A DNA stretch of 64,000 nucleotides from Ascochyta rabiei (taxonomy: Eukaryota; Ascomycota; Dothideomycetes; Pleosporales; Didymellaceae). The stretch is from contig NC_082417.1 of assembly GCF_004011695.2 (NCBI RefSeq), forward strand, positions 310,001 to 374,000. Direction: 5' to 3'. Shown here in pieces: positions 10,114 to 20,580 of the stretch. Below the pieces are notes generated by a model that searched no databases, was not told the origin of the DNA, and saw only the letters and a program-made list of their open reading frames with translations. Position numbers and translations under genes: made by a program. Numbering within the stretch: position 1 is the stretch's first letter; each line of letters opens with the position of its first letter.

Positions 10114-12184
10114 TCAAGAGAACGCGACCTCAAACTCGGTCGAATCCATGCCCCATATTTCGATCCACTTCACGCTCTCCCTGCTCACCTGTTCGATATG
10201 CCTTACTGGACCTGCGCGCTTTGCGTTTATGCTGTTTTCCTGGCCTTTTGGAGTCTCCGGCCCCCCCTTCCGGGGGTAGATGACAGCTCCAAGCTTGTAC
10301 ACCAGCCTTTCCCCTAGACCGATATATTTCAGGTTCCTGTACTCCGGTCGCCAGACCTCGGTAGCTATGGCAAACGCGTGCATGTCTTCCGTCGTATCGA
10401 TCTTTTCGGCAAGCTCAGTGCCCGGCCTGACCAGGAGTCGTATTGCCCACAAATTCGGCACCATACTCATAATCTGACGGAGCGACTCGAATGGAGGGAC
10501 ACTACTGCTGTAGCCTAGTTGTTCGAGTTTGGGGAGTGTCTGGCAGATCTTGTATAGCGCGTCGTCTGTAAGCTGCCACAAGTCCGACAGCAGAAGGTGC
10601 CGCATACCGCGGTGGTTCGATTGTACAACAGCAAGAAAGTCGCCGCCCACGCTGCGACGCTGGTGTTCGTTCATGTTGGGCGTGCCGACCGCGCTCGTGG
10701 TTCCGGTTGTCATGCCAGGCGTTGCAACGGAAGGCGTGGTCGGTGTTGCCACGGTGCTGCCTGACTTGGAGGTCCCTCGTGTTCGCTTCGTGCTGACTAT
10801 GTATATGCGCTCAAGACCCTTGAATTCCCTAAGCATGCGCACGCCCTCTTTGTCCATGGTGTCCACGCGCATCACCTTGAGATTGGGTTGTACGGGCTGC
10901 TTGTGCTGCAGCCGCCAGGCGTCGTCGAGGAAGACGGTCATGGGGTCCGAAGAGCCCATGGAGTTGATGATTGTGAATTCAGAGACGGTCAATGGGTTGA
11001 AGACTTGTTCGTCGCTGTCACCAAAGAAGCGCGTGTACAGGTTCCACATTTCAAATCGCCTGATGGGCAGCGAGACCTTGTTTGCAACACAGCGGGCAAA
11101 CATGGACATCAAGTTGGTCGACTCTTCTCCGTTCTCGCGCATGCGTGGGCTCCAGTGCAGTTTTAGGTTCTCGAGTTTCTTTGCGCCGGCTAGCACCATG
11201 GATATGTCGTCTGGATAGCAGAGAGGGTCGATGTCGTACACGACCAGAGTGGTTAGATTCGGCAACGAGGGTATGGTGGTCGTTGGGCGAGGTATTCGAT
11301 TGGTCTGGCAGCGAAGCGTGAGGGAAGTGAGCGAAGGCTTGCTGACGAGGCCCTGGTAGACGGTGGTCAGGGGCTTGGTGTTGAGCTCCCAGCTGGCGCA
11401 CATCAGCACTGTTCCCGGCGTGTGGGCGCGGCCAGATACCTACGCAAAAGCCTGGAGGTTCTTCATACGGTCAAGGGCGGCGCGGATGGCAATCTGCAGA
11501 ACCATGCTGTTGTCAGGCACGCGGCCTTGCCTGTAGTGGTCGACGTCATGTTCGCGCCAGTCGCCAATGACGCGAAACAGCTGGACGTAGTCGGCGAAGG
11601 TGCGCGTGACCAGCGTGTTGAGGCCGGAGGAGAAGGGGCTGCCCCCGCCAAAGCCCTCGGGCCGGCCGTCGATGTAGCGAATTTCGGCGTGGGAGTGCAG
11701 GGTGACTTGCTCGTACAGGCGCGGGAGGGTCATGTAGTAGAAGAGGCGCGAGGTGCGCGTGATGCGCGCGAGGTCGGCGACATGGTCCAGCTGGAGCGGC
11801 TCAGTCAGCAGAGGACGGTAGGGTCACGGAGAAGGGTGGGATGGGTACGTGGGTGAGGATGAGCTGGATGAGGTGCAGCGGCAGCTCCTTGGCCTGCGCG
11901 GCATTTGGGTGCGAGCGCGCGGGCGAGGTGAACCAGGTGTGGATGGGCGCGGTGATGGGCCGCTCCGTGCGGTGGAAGTCGTGAGAAGCGGTCGCTGCGG
12001 AGGCAAAGGCAGAGGCAGAGGAGGCGCTCGTAGCCGTATTCGCAGGTCTAGTCGCAGGTCTAGTCGCAGGTCTAGTCGCAGTCGCAGTCGCATTCGCAGT
12101 CGCATTCGCAGTCGCATTCGCAGTCGCAGTCGCGTCCGCGGACGGGCGGCGCGCGGAAGTCGGCGTGCTGGCGATGGGGGGCAT
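10114..12184 (-). CDS. F-box protein with leucine-rich-repeat-like C-terminal region
   Basis: Three exons on the reverse strand: 12184-11849, 11790-11444 and 11392-10114, encoding 653 residues. Introns of 58 and 51 bp restore the frame across KELPLHLIQLILTH / LDHVADLARITRTSRLFYY, which is an F-box (about residues 100-150), and across NLQAF / WELNTKPLTTVY. The C-terminal two thirds show irregular Leu-rich segments such as PSLTSLTLRC, PNLTTLVVYD and KKLENLKLHWS, as in fungal F-box proteins that use a degenerate LRR for substrate binding. The partner would be Skp1 in an SCF ubiquitin ligase; the substrate is unknown. The N-terminus is a low-complexity Ala/Thr/Asn/Arg stretch encoded by a tandem repeat. 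The 12184 ATG is the first in frame. Confidence 0.88.
12041..12132. repeat. Coding 12-bp minisatellite in the F-box gene
   Basis: Units of TCGCATTCGCAG and TCGCAGTCGCAG, plus a TCTAGTCGCAGG variant, repeat in frame. On the minus strand they encode Ala-Thr-Ala-Asn and Arg-Pro-Ala-Thr runs near the protein N-terminus. The unit length keeps the frame. Confidence 0.88.
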
Positions 12185-13321
12185 GGACGGCTACGGCTGC
12201 ACAACCACGACAGTCTCGAGGATAGGGTCGAAGCAGCGGGGTCATGTTAAGCATGAGCACGAGCATGCCACCTGGACGTGAGCGCGCTCGAGTCGGCCAG
12301 CTCGTCCATTGCCTGAGCTCTGGCTCTAGCTCCCCATCTAGCTCCGTTCTCTGGTCGGGCTCCGCAAATGCCGATGGCAGCCACGACCCCCGACCCCCGA
12401 GAGGATTAGTCCGCCAGCGCCTCGACACTCGTCCTGCAGCCCTGCAGCTCGGCAGCCCTGCCAGGCGCCACACTTTCCCGAGAGCTCGGCGACTAAGCCC
12501 GTTACAGACGTGAAGACCTTGGCCAGACGTCCTGCACGGCGCACGCGCTGACGCCATCTCGCCCTTTCTCGTCCTTCCTTCCAGAAGCAGATCATCGGAC
12601 CATAATAATTAGAGTACGGAACGTGACCAAGCCGGTTTAGGCAGGCGACTGTTGAAATTACTAGATTTTTCTCGCTTACTATAGTCCAGAACTGCAATGA
12701 CAGGTGTAGCTTAGTACTTTGATTTAATCAACAACCAAGTGAGAACATTAAACTTGTATACCTAGAACGCGTTAAAAGCGTATTGGAAGCACGCAGATAC
12801 AGCTGTATAGAAATATATTTCCAATATACATAAAACACATCCTAAACATGTCCTAAATATCTTTTATAGTTAGTCTAGGGGTAGTCTAGGGTTGGTCTAT
12901 GGTTAGCTTAGGGCTTGTTTAGACTAGCTTAGGGTAGGCTTAGGGTTAAGGGGGCTAGGGGTAGATCGTCAGAATTAGCTAAGGCTATAGTCTATAATCA
13001 TAATCTATTTAAAATACTTTTAGAGTATGTTTAAGTATATCTCCATTCTTACTTTAAGAATTTATTTTTACATGTTCTAAACACATTACAAGTACGTTTA
13101 ATTAAGCGAAAGCTAGGGCCTAAATAAGGATAGTCCTTTGGTCTGCCTCATGGTCCGATGATCTGATGCTTCTCCTTCCTTCTCCCTTGGCCGCCTCCTG
13201 CTTGCGCGAACAGCCAAAGCCCCACCCTCTCCACTCAGCACAACACACCATGAGCCCTGCCTGTACACTGGTTCCAGACAGCTCTTGCTTTACCCCCGTC
13301 ATCGCATCTTCTGTAGCCCGC
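12185..13321. other. Intergenic region, F-box gene to TDP1, with an AT-rich island
   Basis: The first ~450 bp are GC-rich and should hold the F-box gene promoter; I see no supported gene. From about 12,640 to 13,130 the base composition drops sharply to AT-rich, unlike the flanks (listed separately). The last ~190 bp precede the TDP1 stop codon. Confidence 0.6.
12640..13130. repeat. AT-rich island, likely small RIP-affected repeat or MITE relic
   Basis: About 490 bp of AT-rich sequence in a GC-balanced region. Near its centre (about 12,865-12,965) are many degenerate TTAGGG/CTAGGG-like motifs. Flanking this, CCTAAACATG-type sequence near 12,840-12,870 resembles the reverse complement of sequence near 13,010-13,045, giving weak terminal inverted repeats. 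It carries no open frame. It resembles the mutated sequence beyond 18.5 kb, so I read it as a small mutated repeat. Exact ends are not resolved. Confidence 0.45.
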
Positions 13322-15168
13322 TCAGGAACCCATAAGATGCGGGAGTCGTCCCTCGTACCGCTCTCCTGGATACCGAAAGGGAACCTCGATTGTCCCCTCG
13401 AAAACACGCATAGCCGGGACCCCGCCTTCTTCGAGCTCCAAGGCCTCCATCTGTTCTCTGGGCACTGGCACAACCACGCCGCATTCCCAATTTCGAATGC
13501 TCAGCTTGCCCATCTTTCCGTTCTTCAGCACCTTCTGCGACCCCCACGCCGACCCAGAGAGGTTCGCTGACCCCACGTAGACCCACGCAAACCCTGTCCC
13601 ATCAACATGTCGTCCACGCGCAAACAGCAGCTTGTTATGTGAGATCATGCCCGTGCGTGTCGATGTGTAGTCGCGCAGACACGCTGCAGGAAACGTTGGC
13701 AGGTTGTAGTGCTCCTTCTTCAACGAAACAATCCCGGCGCAGTCAGGACCACCAATACTGGCCTGAATGGTCTCCTTGGTAGGATAGTATATGCGCATCT
13801 TCTGTTGAATGGCTGGTACCGTTGAATCAGAACCGGCGGTGAACGGCAGACCTTGCGCGGCAAGGTAGATACGCTGAAGCAGACCATCGTCAACCGCACC
13901 TAGGGAGGATGCAGCATAGTCCAGCTCAAGAGACGCAACCTTGTCCAGATGCAAATCTCGCATGGCTTTGGATAGCCCTGGCAGGCCGGTAGGGTGCAAC
14001 GCTGATCCGTCAAAAGTACCACCGCTGCAATGGGTAAGTCCACGTGACTCACTTCGAGGGTTTGCACTTACATGGAGTGGACAAAGGCAAGATGCCTGGT
14101 CTGAGAAAAATCAAACTTCAACACACCCTCGACTACTCTTCGGTCCAGCTTTTGTGCCTCGAGGAAGTAGATCAGCTCGTATCCAAATGGCGTAAGCTCC
14201 TCCTTGCTCCCCACAATACCATCCGCCCTTCGAGGCAGGTCAATCACAAAGACTGAATTCTCCAAAACACCAGGCTGCCACTTGTTTCTCACTTCTCCCC
14301 AGTACTCTCTCTCCATGTTCGCTGTAGTGACCACGACTCTCAGCTTGGTGTCGCTGAACATCAACATGTACTTGCTGTGCGAACTCAACGTCACGCCGTC
14401 CATAGGCGGAAAGTGGACAACCAAGTTGGGTATGCCATGCTCTGCCAATTCGCGTCTCCAGCGTGCCTGGGTATCTGCACCCTTGGCATTCATAACCCAT
14501 ATCTGCTTGACCTTGTTGTGACTCAATTTGCTGCCCAGCCATTCCGCGTCCCATTGGAAGGAGCTGATGACTGCAATGTTGACCGTCGACGCCTGGACTA
14601 GCTCATCAAGGGTGATGTCGTCGGTGCGTGGAAACTTGGTCGCAAAAGTGCGCTTTATGGCTCCTCTGGGGTACTGCATCCCTGCATCTGACTGTGACTG
14701 GGTGCTTGGGGTGCTGCCTTTCACCACTTCAGGTACCGGCGCACTCGGCCGTTGTTTGGAAGGTCGCTCTGTGGAGAGGCTGCGCTTTCGCTTTCGCTTC
14801 TCTAGCCGGGCAAGACGCGCTAATTCCATGGCTTTACGATCCCAGCCAGCCGCTTCAGGTTTCTGTTCCGCGCTGTACACCAAGTTCCCCCTCTGTTGAG
14901 TCAACTCTGTGGTGGTGGTGGTAGAAGCCGACTGCTCACCGGTGGTGACTGCACCCGAAGGCGTTTCCGATTTTGAAGAGCACATGTTCTCTTGCAGAGA
15001 TAGCGCTATAGCCCGTCTCAGATCATCACCGTCACTGTCATCATCGTCACCTACGTTGTCCGAGGTGAGATCAACAATCGTATGGTCTGTCGGCATGGCG
15101 GAAGGACTTTGCTGCATAGATAGGGCCACGGCCAGCTTCAAGTCCTCGTCATCGTCCGAATAGTTCAT
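13322..15168 (-). CDS. TDP1: Tyrosyl-DNA phosphodiesterase 1 with two N-terminal UIMs
   Basis: Two exons on the reverse strand, 15168-14072 and 14024-13322, split by a 47-bp intron with a GTAAGT donor; 599 residues. The join gives FVHSIGGTFDGSALHP and continues the domain. The family hydrolyses 3'-phosphotyrosyl bonds to clear trapped topoisomerase I. Both HxK catalytic motifs are visible: SSHSK (His about 264, Lys about 266), followed by TTANM, and ISHNK (His about 495, Lys about 497), followed by GSANLSGSAWG. The N-terminus has two ubiquitin-interacting motif-like helices, DDEDLKLAVALSMQQS (about 6-21) and DDLRRAIALSLQE (about 48-60), then a basic KRKRKR stretch (about 124-129) that could be a nuclear signal. 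Confidence 0.95.
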
Positions 15169-15435
15169 CGTATTGCTAGCAGAGCTTGGAGTTTCGCGTG
15201 GTATTTGCGTTTACGTGTTTGGTTGAAGAGGTGACCGACCAGCAAGCGGATTTAAGCGAGGGGCGAGAGTACGGTACCGGTAAACACGCGATTTCGCGCC
15301 ATCACGTGCGCTGTAACTTGCCGAATGCTCAAAACGTCCGATAGCATCACACGTTCATCATGGCTGCGGTGACAACACTTTCTTTCATTTCTGTTGGGTT
15401 TGATTACTTTTCATTCTCACGTGTGTACTTAGCAG
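15169..15435. promoter_or_regulatory. TDP1 promoter / URM1 3' region
   Basis: The 267 bp between the URM1 stop and the TDP1 start, both on the minus strand. It contains a CACGTG (E-box-like) site in ATCACGTGCG near 15,302 and another CACGTG near 15,419. No gene is seen. Confidence 0.5.
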
Positions 15436-15855
15436 CTACCCTCCATGTAGTGTAGACACAAACATGATGTGATCGCCTTTTTGCAACTCGTACTGATCTT
15501 CGCCCTCCAACTCCCAGTCCGCCTCGTTGATAAGGACCAAGATTCCTGGACGTCTGTCAAACAAGTCAGAGAAATTTCATAGCACTGTTAATCCAAACTT
15601 ACACGGTACCGTCAAGAACGAACATGTCCTTCCTTGGATCCTTCATGACCTTGTCGCAGAGATAGGTCACAAGGAAAGCTACGTTTGACGGTTCTCCGCA
15701 GTCATTTCTGCTAGGAATAGAGAGGGAATGCTTCTTCTGGTTTGCGAAAAGTAACTCTAATCCCCCACTACAGGCATCATCAGACACGGGTGTGCTGCAA
15801 AGTTATACACAACGTACCTAAACTCTACCTCTACAGACAAGGTTCCGTCACTCAT
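15436..15855 (-). CDS. URM1: Ubiquitin-related modifier / sulfur carrier Urm1
   Basis: Three small exons on the reverse strand: 15855-15818, 15767-15603 and 15553-15436, with introns of 50 and 49 bp. They encode 106 residues, close to the usual ~100. The start [12 protein letters not shown] leads into SGGLELLF. The second join gives [23 protein letters not shown]. The C-terminus is FVSTLHGG, the invariant Urm1 ending whose Gly-Gly is thiocarboxylated. Urm1 is activated by Uba4 and passes sulfur to the Ncs2/Ncs6 thiolase for s2U34 in tRNA. It also acts as a protein modifier under oxidative stress. No single open frame reveals this gene; it appears only after splicing. It is divergent from ELP2. 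Confidence 0.96.
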
Positions 15856-16047
15856 GCTCAAGGTAGCGTAGCACTGATCTCGCTGTGGATCGGTCTTTGC
15901 CCTGGAGCTGGCTGCGAGTGCAGTGAAAGACGCCTCAGGTGCAATCTAAACTGGATCGGGCATGCTAAGCGAGGTGAAATCCTCGAGAACATGAGAAGAT
16001 GACGACTAGCCGATGAGCCTGCCACTCCACACCGCAAAGACTTCAAG
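15856..16047. promoter_or_regulatory. 192-bp bidirectional promoter, URM1 / ELP2
   Basis: The start codons of URM1 (minus) and ELP2 (plus) are 192 bp apart and divergent, so one short region must drive both genes. No clear TATA box is visible. Confidence 0.75.
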
Positions 16048-18494
16048 ATGAACATTACGTCGGAGTTTGTGTCAATAGGCGGTAACAGAAATCCTGCTGC
16101 AGCAGACTGGGACGTATATGGCTCTGGTATACTGGCATTTGGTGCAGACAATTGCATTGCGCTGTGGCATCCTCAAGTATTTTCCTTTATCGACATGCCC
16201 AAGGAGACACTGACCCTGTATAGGACGGGCAACTCGGTGGGGTACATGCAGTCTTGAATGGCCATACCAAAGACGTCAACGCTGTCAAGTTCTTTCCTAC
16301 AAACTCATCAGACGTCTCTATCCTGCTCAGTGGTGCAGCGGATAATACGATTCGCATTTGGCGCGCCCAAACAAGGGGAACGCCCAAGTATGAATGTGTC
16401 AAGAGCGTCTCTGGACACACGAATCCCATCACCAAAATCGCGACGTTGCCTGGATCAGACATCTTTGCTTCCGGATCATCAGACGGTTTAGTCAAGATAT
16501 GGAAGCTTGTCCATGATGACACCTTTACAGCCACCGAAGTCGAGCTACTGCAAACGATTACACTGTCGCCGAAGTACTTTCCTTTGATCCTCGCACTCGC
16601 GCAGCTGGATGCCAATTCGATGGTATTGGCGGTTGCAGGCACCCGTCCTACTATCCAGATTTTCGTTTCTCGAGATACCCAATTTCAGCTCTCTGCGACA
16701 CTCACGGGACACGAGGGATGGATTCGTGCGCTTGACTTTACTCGCGAAACCACCAACGCGAACAGCGACCTGTTGCTAGCCTCTGCAAGCCAAGACAAGT
16801 ATATCCGTCTGTGGAGATTCCATTCCGGCAACGAACTTCCTGTCGCAAGTAGCGCCCTCAATGACCCAGCTCTCGGGGGTCTTGTCAAGTCGCTTTCCAA
16901 CAAAGCGCACTGGATCGAATCGCCAGAATCGAAACACTCCATCACCTTCGAGGCACTGCTGTTAGGGCATGAGGATTGGATCTACACAGCTTCGTGGCGG
17001 CACCGAGACGGCAGACTGCAACTACTTTCAACATCGGAAGACAACTCTCTTGCGATTTGGGAGTCAGATCCAGCATCAGGCGTGTGGGTGTGCACTACTA
17101 GGTTAGGCGAGATAAGCGCACAGAAAGGATCTACAAGTGCTACAGGAAGCGCAGGAGGCCTCTGGATTGGTCTTTGGTCACCTGACAGTAACTCTGTCGT
17201 TTCATTGGGCAGAACAGGAAGCTGGAGGAAGTGGACCTACTCCACAGCTAAGGACATGTGGACTCAACAAGTTGGAATCACAGGCCATGTCCGAGAAGTC
17301 AGTGGACTCACATGGTCAAGGCATGGCTCATACCTACTCTCGACTTCGCAAGACCAAACGACACGACTCTTTTCCGAGTGGAAACAGGGAGAATCTGCCT
17401 CATCATGGCACGAGTTCTCTAGACCGCAGATCCATGGCTACGATCTCAACTGTGTGGACGCGATAAGTGATACAGAGTTCGTGTCCGGTGCTGATGAAAA
17501 GCTTCTTCGCGTCTTCGACGAACCAAAGGGTGTCGCAGGAATGCTGAGCAGGCTTTGCAATATAGAATCTTCCAACGCCAGCCACCTGCCTGACGCAGCC
17601 AACATTCCCGTTTTGGGTCTTTCGAACAAAGCCATCAAAGCCATAGGCGATGACGAGGAAGTGGAGAACGACGAAACAGATGAGCGTGAAGCTGTTGACC
17701 CTACTTCCAGCATCCGGAAATCCGCCCTTGAGTTCAATCATCCGCCCTTTGAGGACCACCTTGCCCGGCACCTGCTTTGGCCTGAGACAGAGAAGCTTTA
17801 CGGACACGGCTACGAGATCTCCGCAGTAGCTGTTAGTCGAGACGGTAACCTTGTCGCAACAGCTTGTCGAGCTAGTTCAATTGACCACGCCGTCATTCGT
17901 CTGTATGACACGAAAGAGTGGCTGGAAGTCAAGCCGGCGCTGAAGGCTCATTCACTTACAGTCACTTCACTACATTTCTCCCCTGGCGACAAGTACTTGC
18001 TTAGTGTTGGGCGTGACAGACAATGGGTCGTCTGGGAGCGTAGCACCGAGCCTTCGCTTTACACCCTGAAAAATTCGAATCCGAAGGGACACTCGCGTAT
18101 GATTCTGAACTGCGCATGGACACCACTTGAGCAAGCGACCTTCCTGACAGCTGGGCGGGACAAGTCAGTCAAAGTATGGCAGATAGTCGACAGCGAGGTG
18201 CAGCTCAAAGGTACGGTGACTGCAGATGCAGCCGTTACAGCGGTTGCAAGCAATGAGAAGGTACTGGATGGAAAGATTTGGTTTGCTTTTGGAACGGAGA
18301 CTGGTGAGATTAGTATTGCGACTGCAGTGACGGACACGCTTGACAGCATTGCGGTGACAATAATGGATGCGAATATATCACCTGCTAAAACCATCAATCA
18401 GATTGACTGGAGGCCTAACAGAGACGAAGAGCGTAGTCAACAGATTGCAGTAGCAGCAGATGACTCCTCTGTCCGAGTATACAACGTTGCATAG
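16048..18494 (+). CDS. ELP2: Elongator complex subunit 2, WD40 protein
   Basis: Two exons, 16048-16176 and 16224-18494, joined across a 47-bp intron with a CACTGAC branch site; 799 residues, matching the ~790 usual for Elp2. The join reads IALWHPQ-DGQLGGVHAVLNGHTKDVNAVKF. Many WD40 blades are visible in two seven-blade halves: ISGHTNPITKI, TGHEGWIRALDF, LGHEDWIYTASW, TGHVREVSGLTW, YGHGYEISAVAV, KAHSLTVTSLHF and KGHSRMILNCAWT. Elp2 is the scaffold of the Elp1-Elp2-Elp3 half of Elongator, which makes the cm5 group on U34 of tRNAs. The gene ends at the last bases before the AT-rich compartment. Confidence 0.96.
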
Positions 18495-18791
18495 GCAATA
18501 AATTACTAGGGTAGTCAAAAAATTTATTAGTTGAAGTTTTTCTCTTGTAGACAATTTTCAATGGTTTGAAAAAAGGAAATGTGGTAAGCGATAACTAATT
18601 TTGCTACAACTAGTTACATAAATATTCTTTAAAAATAAGTAAAGAGTTCTCTATACCAGCCTGTCGCACAAGCTGTTAGGATTAGAAGTTTTTACAGAAC
18701 TAAGGGACGAGATAATAAGAGAAGATAGAATATATTGTTAACAATATGCTCTATAGGTATATTACCTACATAGGGTGATTTAGCTACTATG
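18495..18791. other. Start of AT-rich compartment, unassigned
   Basis: From the ELP2 stop the sequence becomes strongly AT-rich at once. It probably contains the ELP2 3' untranslated region, but no gene or intact repeat is recognised. The composition matches the mutated repeats further right. Confidence 0.5.
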
Positions 18792-19106
18792 TGTTACAGT
18801 CTACAGAACATAGAAAAGATTAGACTAGTCACATGTAGCTATAGTATAGTTATTATAGTAATAAAATAAATAAGTTATAATCTACATTATAGTACCTCTT
18901 ACAGCTTCTATAAAGAGCGTACAAAGCGTTTATAAGGGAGGATAGACTTAAAGAGAATGGTAGGTGTATTAAGGTACACAGTATATAGTAAAAAGACTTA
19001 TTACTAGTATATTAGTAATAACCTCTAACACCCTTATATAGTCTAGGCTAACTAGCTCTATAGTAGCTTGCTAAGAGTAGTAGAGGTATATATAGGCCTT
19101 ATAACA
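18792..19106 (-). repeat. LTR relic, likely 3' LTR of gypsy D
   Basis: The segment begins TGTTACAG and ends TATAACA. Its first ~80 bp resemble the start of gypsy C's LTR (TGTTAC...CTAC/TAGAACA). The part from 18,909 to 19,106 is similar along its length to 46,066-46,267, the proposed 3' LTR of gypsy G. Shared blocks include GTGTATTAAGGTAC and TATATAGTCTAGGCTAACTA. I read it as an LTR at the left end of the minus-strand gypsy D, but no target duplication was found, so the outer limit is uncertain. Confidence 0.55.
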
Positions 19107-20580
19107 ATACAGGATAATAAAAGTCTCTAAAAGATGTGGGTATCCGCTACGAGGTGTATAGGAGCACTAGGATAGTTTACACAGAGAATTGTTCTATTCC
19201 TATAGGTCTTATACAAAAGAATACTTAAAAACTAGCTCTCTATACCTATTAACCTTATGCCTTTTATACCTTATAAGAGTTAGAAAGAATTAGAGTGCTG
19301 GCCTAGGGTGTAGGGTGGACACAGATGTAACAGCACTAAGTTAGTAATAGGTTAGAGAGAAATTAGATAAGGCTTTAGGTAACTAGTATGTTATACTACC
19401 CCCCCTCTTATATAGGCAGATTATCCTAATATATAAAAAAATCTATATTATTATTCTCTAGCAGGATTATACCTATTTATTGTTATTTTAGAGTATTAGT
19501 AGCTTACTATTATATTATTTTAATTTTATGTTATTACTTTTATCTAAGGTAAAGATAACTCTTTCTTACCTATAATATTATTAACTAATTTTAAGGTATA
19601 AATAAGCTATTTCCTTAATTATTTAGTATACTATCTATTTATTATTATTATTATTATTATTTAGGTATGTTGTGTGTGTATATAAACAGATAAACTTTAC
19701 ACCTTTCCTTACTCTAATAGACACTATTTCTTACTATAAGTATACCTGCTATACTACTTTATATTCTTACTAATAATTATAGGTTAATTACTTAGTTACT
19801 AGACTAATACTAGTCCTACCTAGAGCTCTTATAGAGGTCTATAGGGTTATTTATATTTATTTAGTTTACGCGTTTATAAGAAGAAGAAAGGTTAATTATA
19901 GCGTTCTTAAGGTGTTATTATCTAAGTATACTTATTACATACTTAAAAATAAGAAGTGTTACCTAATAAGTATAATCTTTTTCTATTTTTACCTAATACT
20001 AACAGTTTCTAGGTTCTAGTTTACGCTAGTCTAGAATATATAACTTTTTTAGGTAACCTTACTATATAGAGGTAAAAGGTTAGAGAGAAAGAGGAGGATA
20101 TAGAGTTAGTAGTAGAAGTAGTAGAGTTAAGGTAGGATACCTAGTATATTATTATAGAGTTAGTAAAGGATCTAGTAAGTATAGTATAGGTAATAACTAC
20201 CTAGCTTAAAGAAGTCTTAACTACTAACGTAATGCTACACTAGTACTATATTAGCCTAACTAAAGAAGAGGTATTAGAGAGAAAGAGGATAGTAGAGTTA
20301 GTAAAATATGTAGAGGTGTTAACTAAAGAGGTAGTTAAGCTGTAACAAAAGATAGTCTGTTAAGGCACTAGAGTTAGAGAAGTATTAGTAACGCTAGCAC
20401 CTGCTCTACCTCCTAAGAAGAAGGGTAGTGCTAATAAGCTAAATATCTTAGTTAATAGTAACTCTATTATAAGTAATATTAAGAGACTATAAAAGGGTTT
20501 TCTTATTTATATAGTAAGAAGGGTTCTTTCTTTTATTCTTTTTCTTTTATCTTTTTAATATATAATATAGTTAGAGGTAT
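19107..20580 (+). pseudogene. Antisense coiled-coil accessory gene relic in the 3' region of gypsy D
   Basis: This region lies between D's LTR-like end and its minus-strand pol, but reads best on the plus strand. At about 20,090-20,493 one frame gives charged, helix-forming sequence: VREKEEDIELVVEVVELR, KEEVLERKRIVELVKYV, LTKEVVKL, then ALPPKKKGSANKLN, ending in a stop near 20,492. Breaks are TAA/TAG only. It looks like a coiled coil with a basic tail. The first kilobase cannot be read and holds ATT microsatellite sequence near 19,635. Function is unknown. Position and strand match the antisense genes of elements B, C, G and H. Confidence 0.4.

Noticed and set aside
9527..10283. Plus-strand frames of about 200 codons between the convergent genes
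   Set aside because: The core is the 12-bp minisatellite (Ser-Ala or Arg-Leu-Pro-Val runs), overlaps the end of the F-box gene, and shows no domain.
12865..12965. Interstitial telomere repeat
   Set aside because: Motifs are irregular, with CTAGGG, TTGGTC and TTAGCT variants and no run of perfect TTAGGG; a mutated repeat explains it better.
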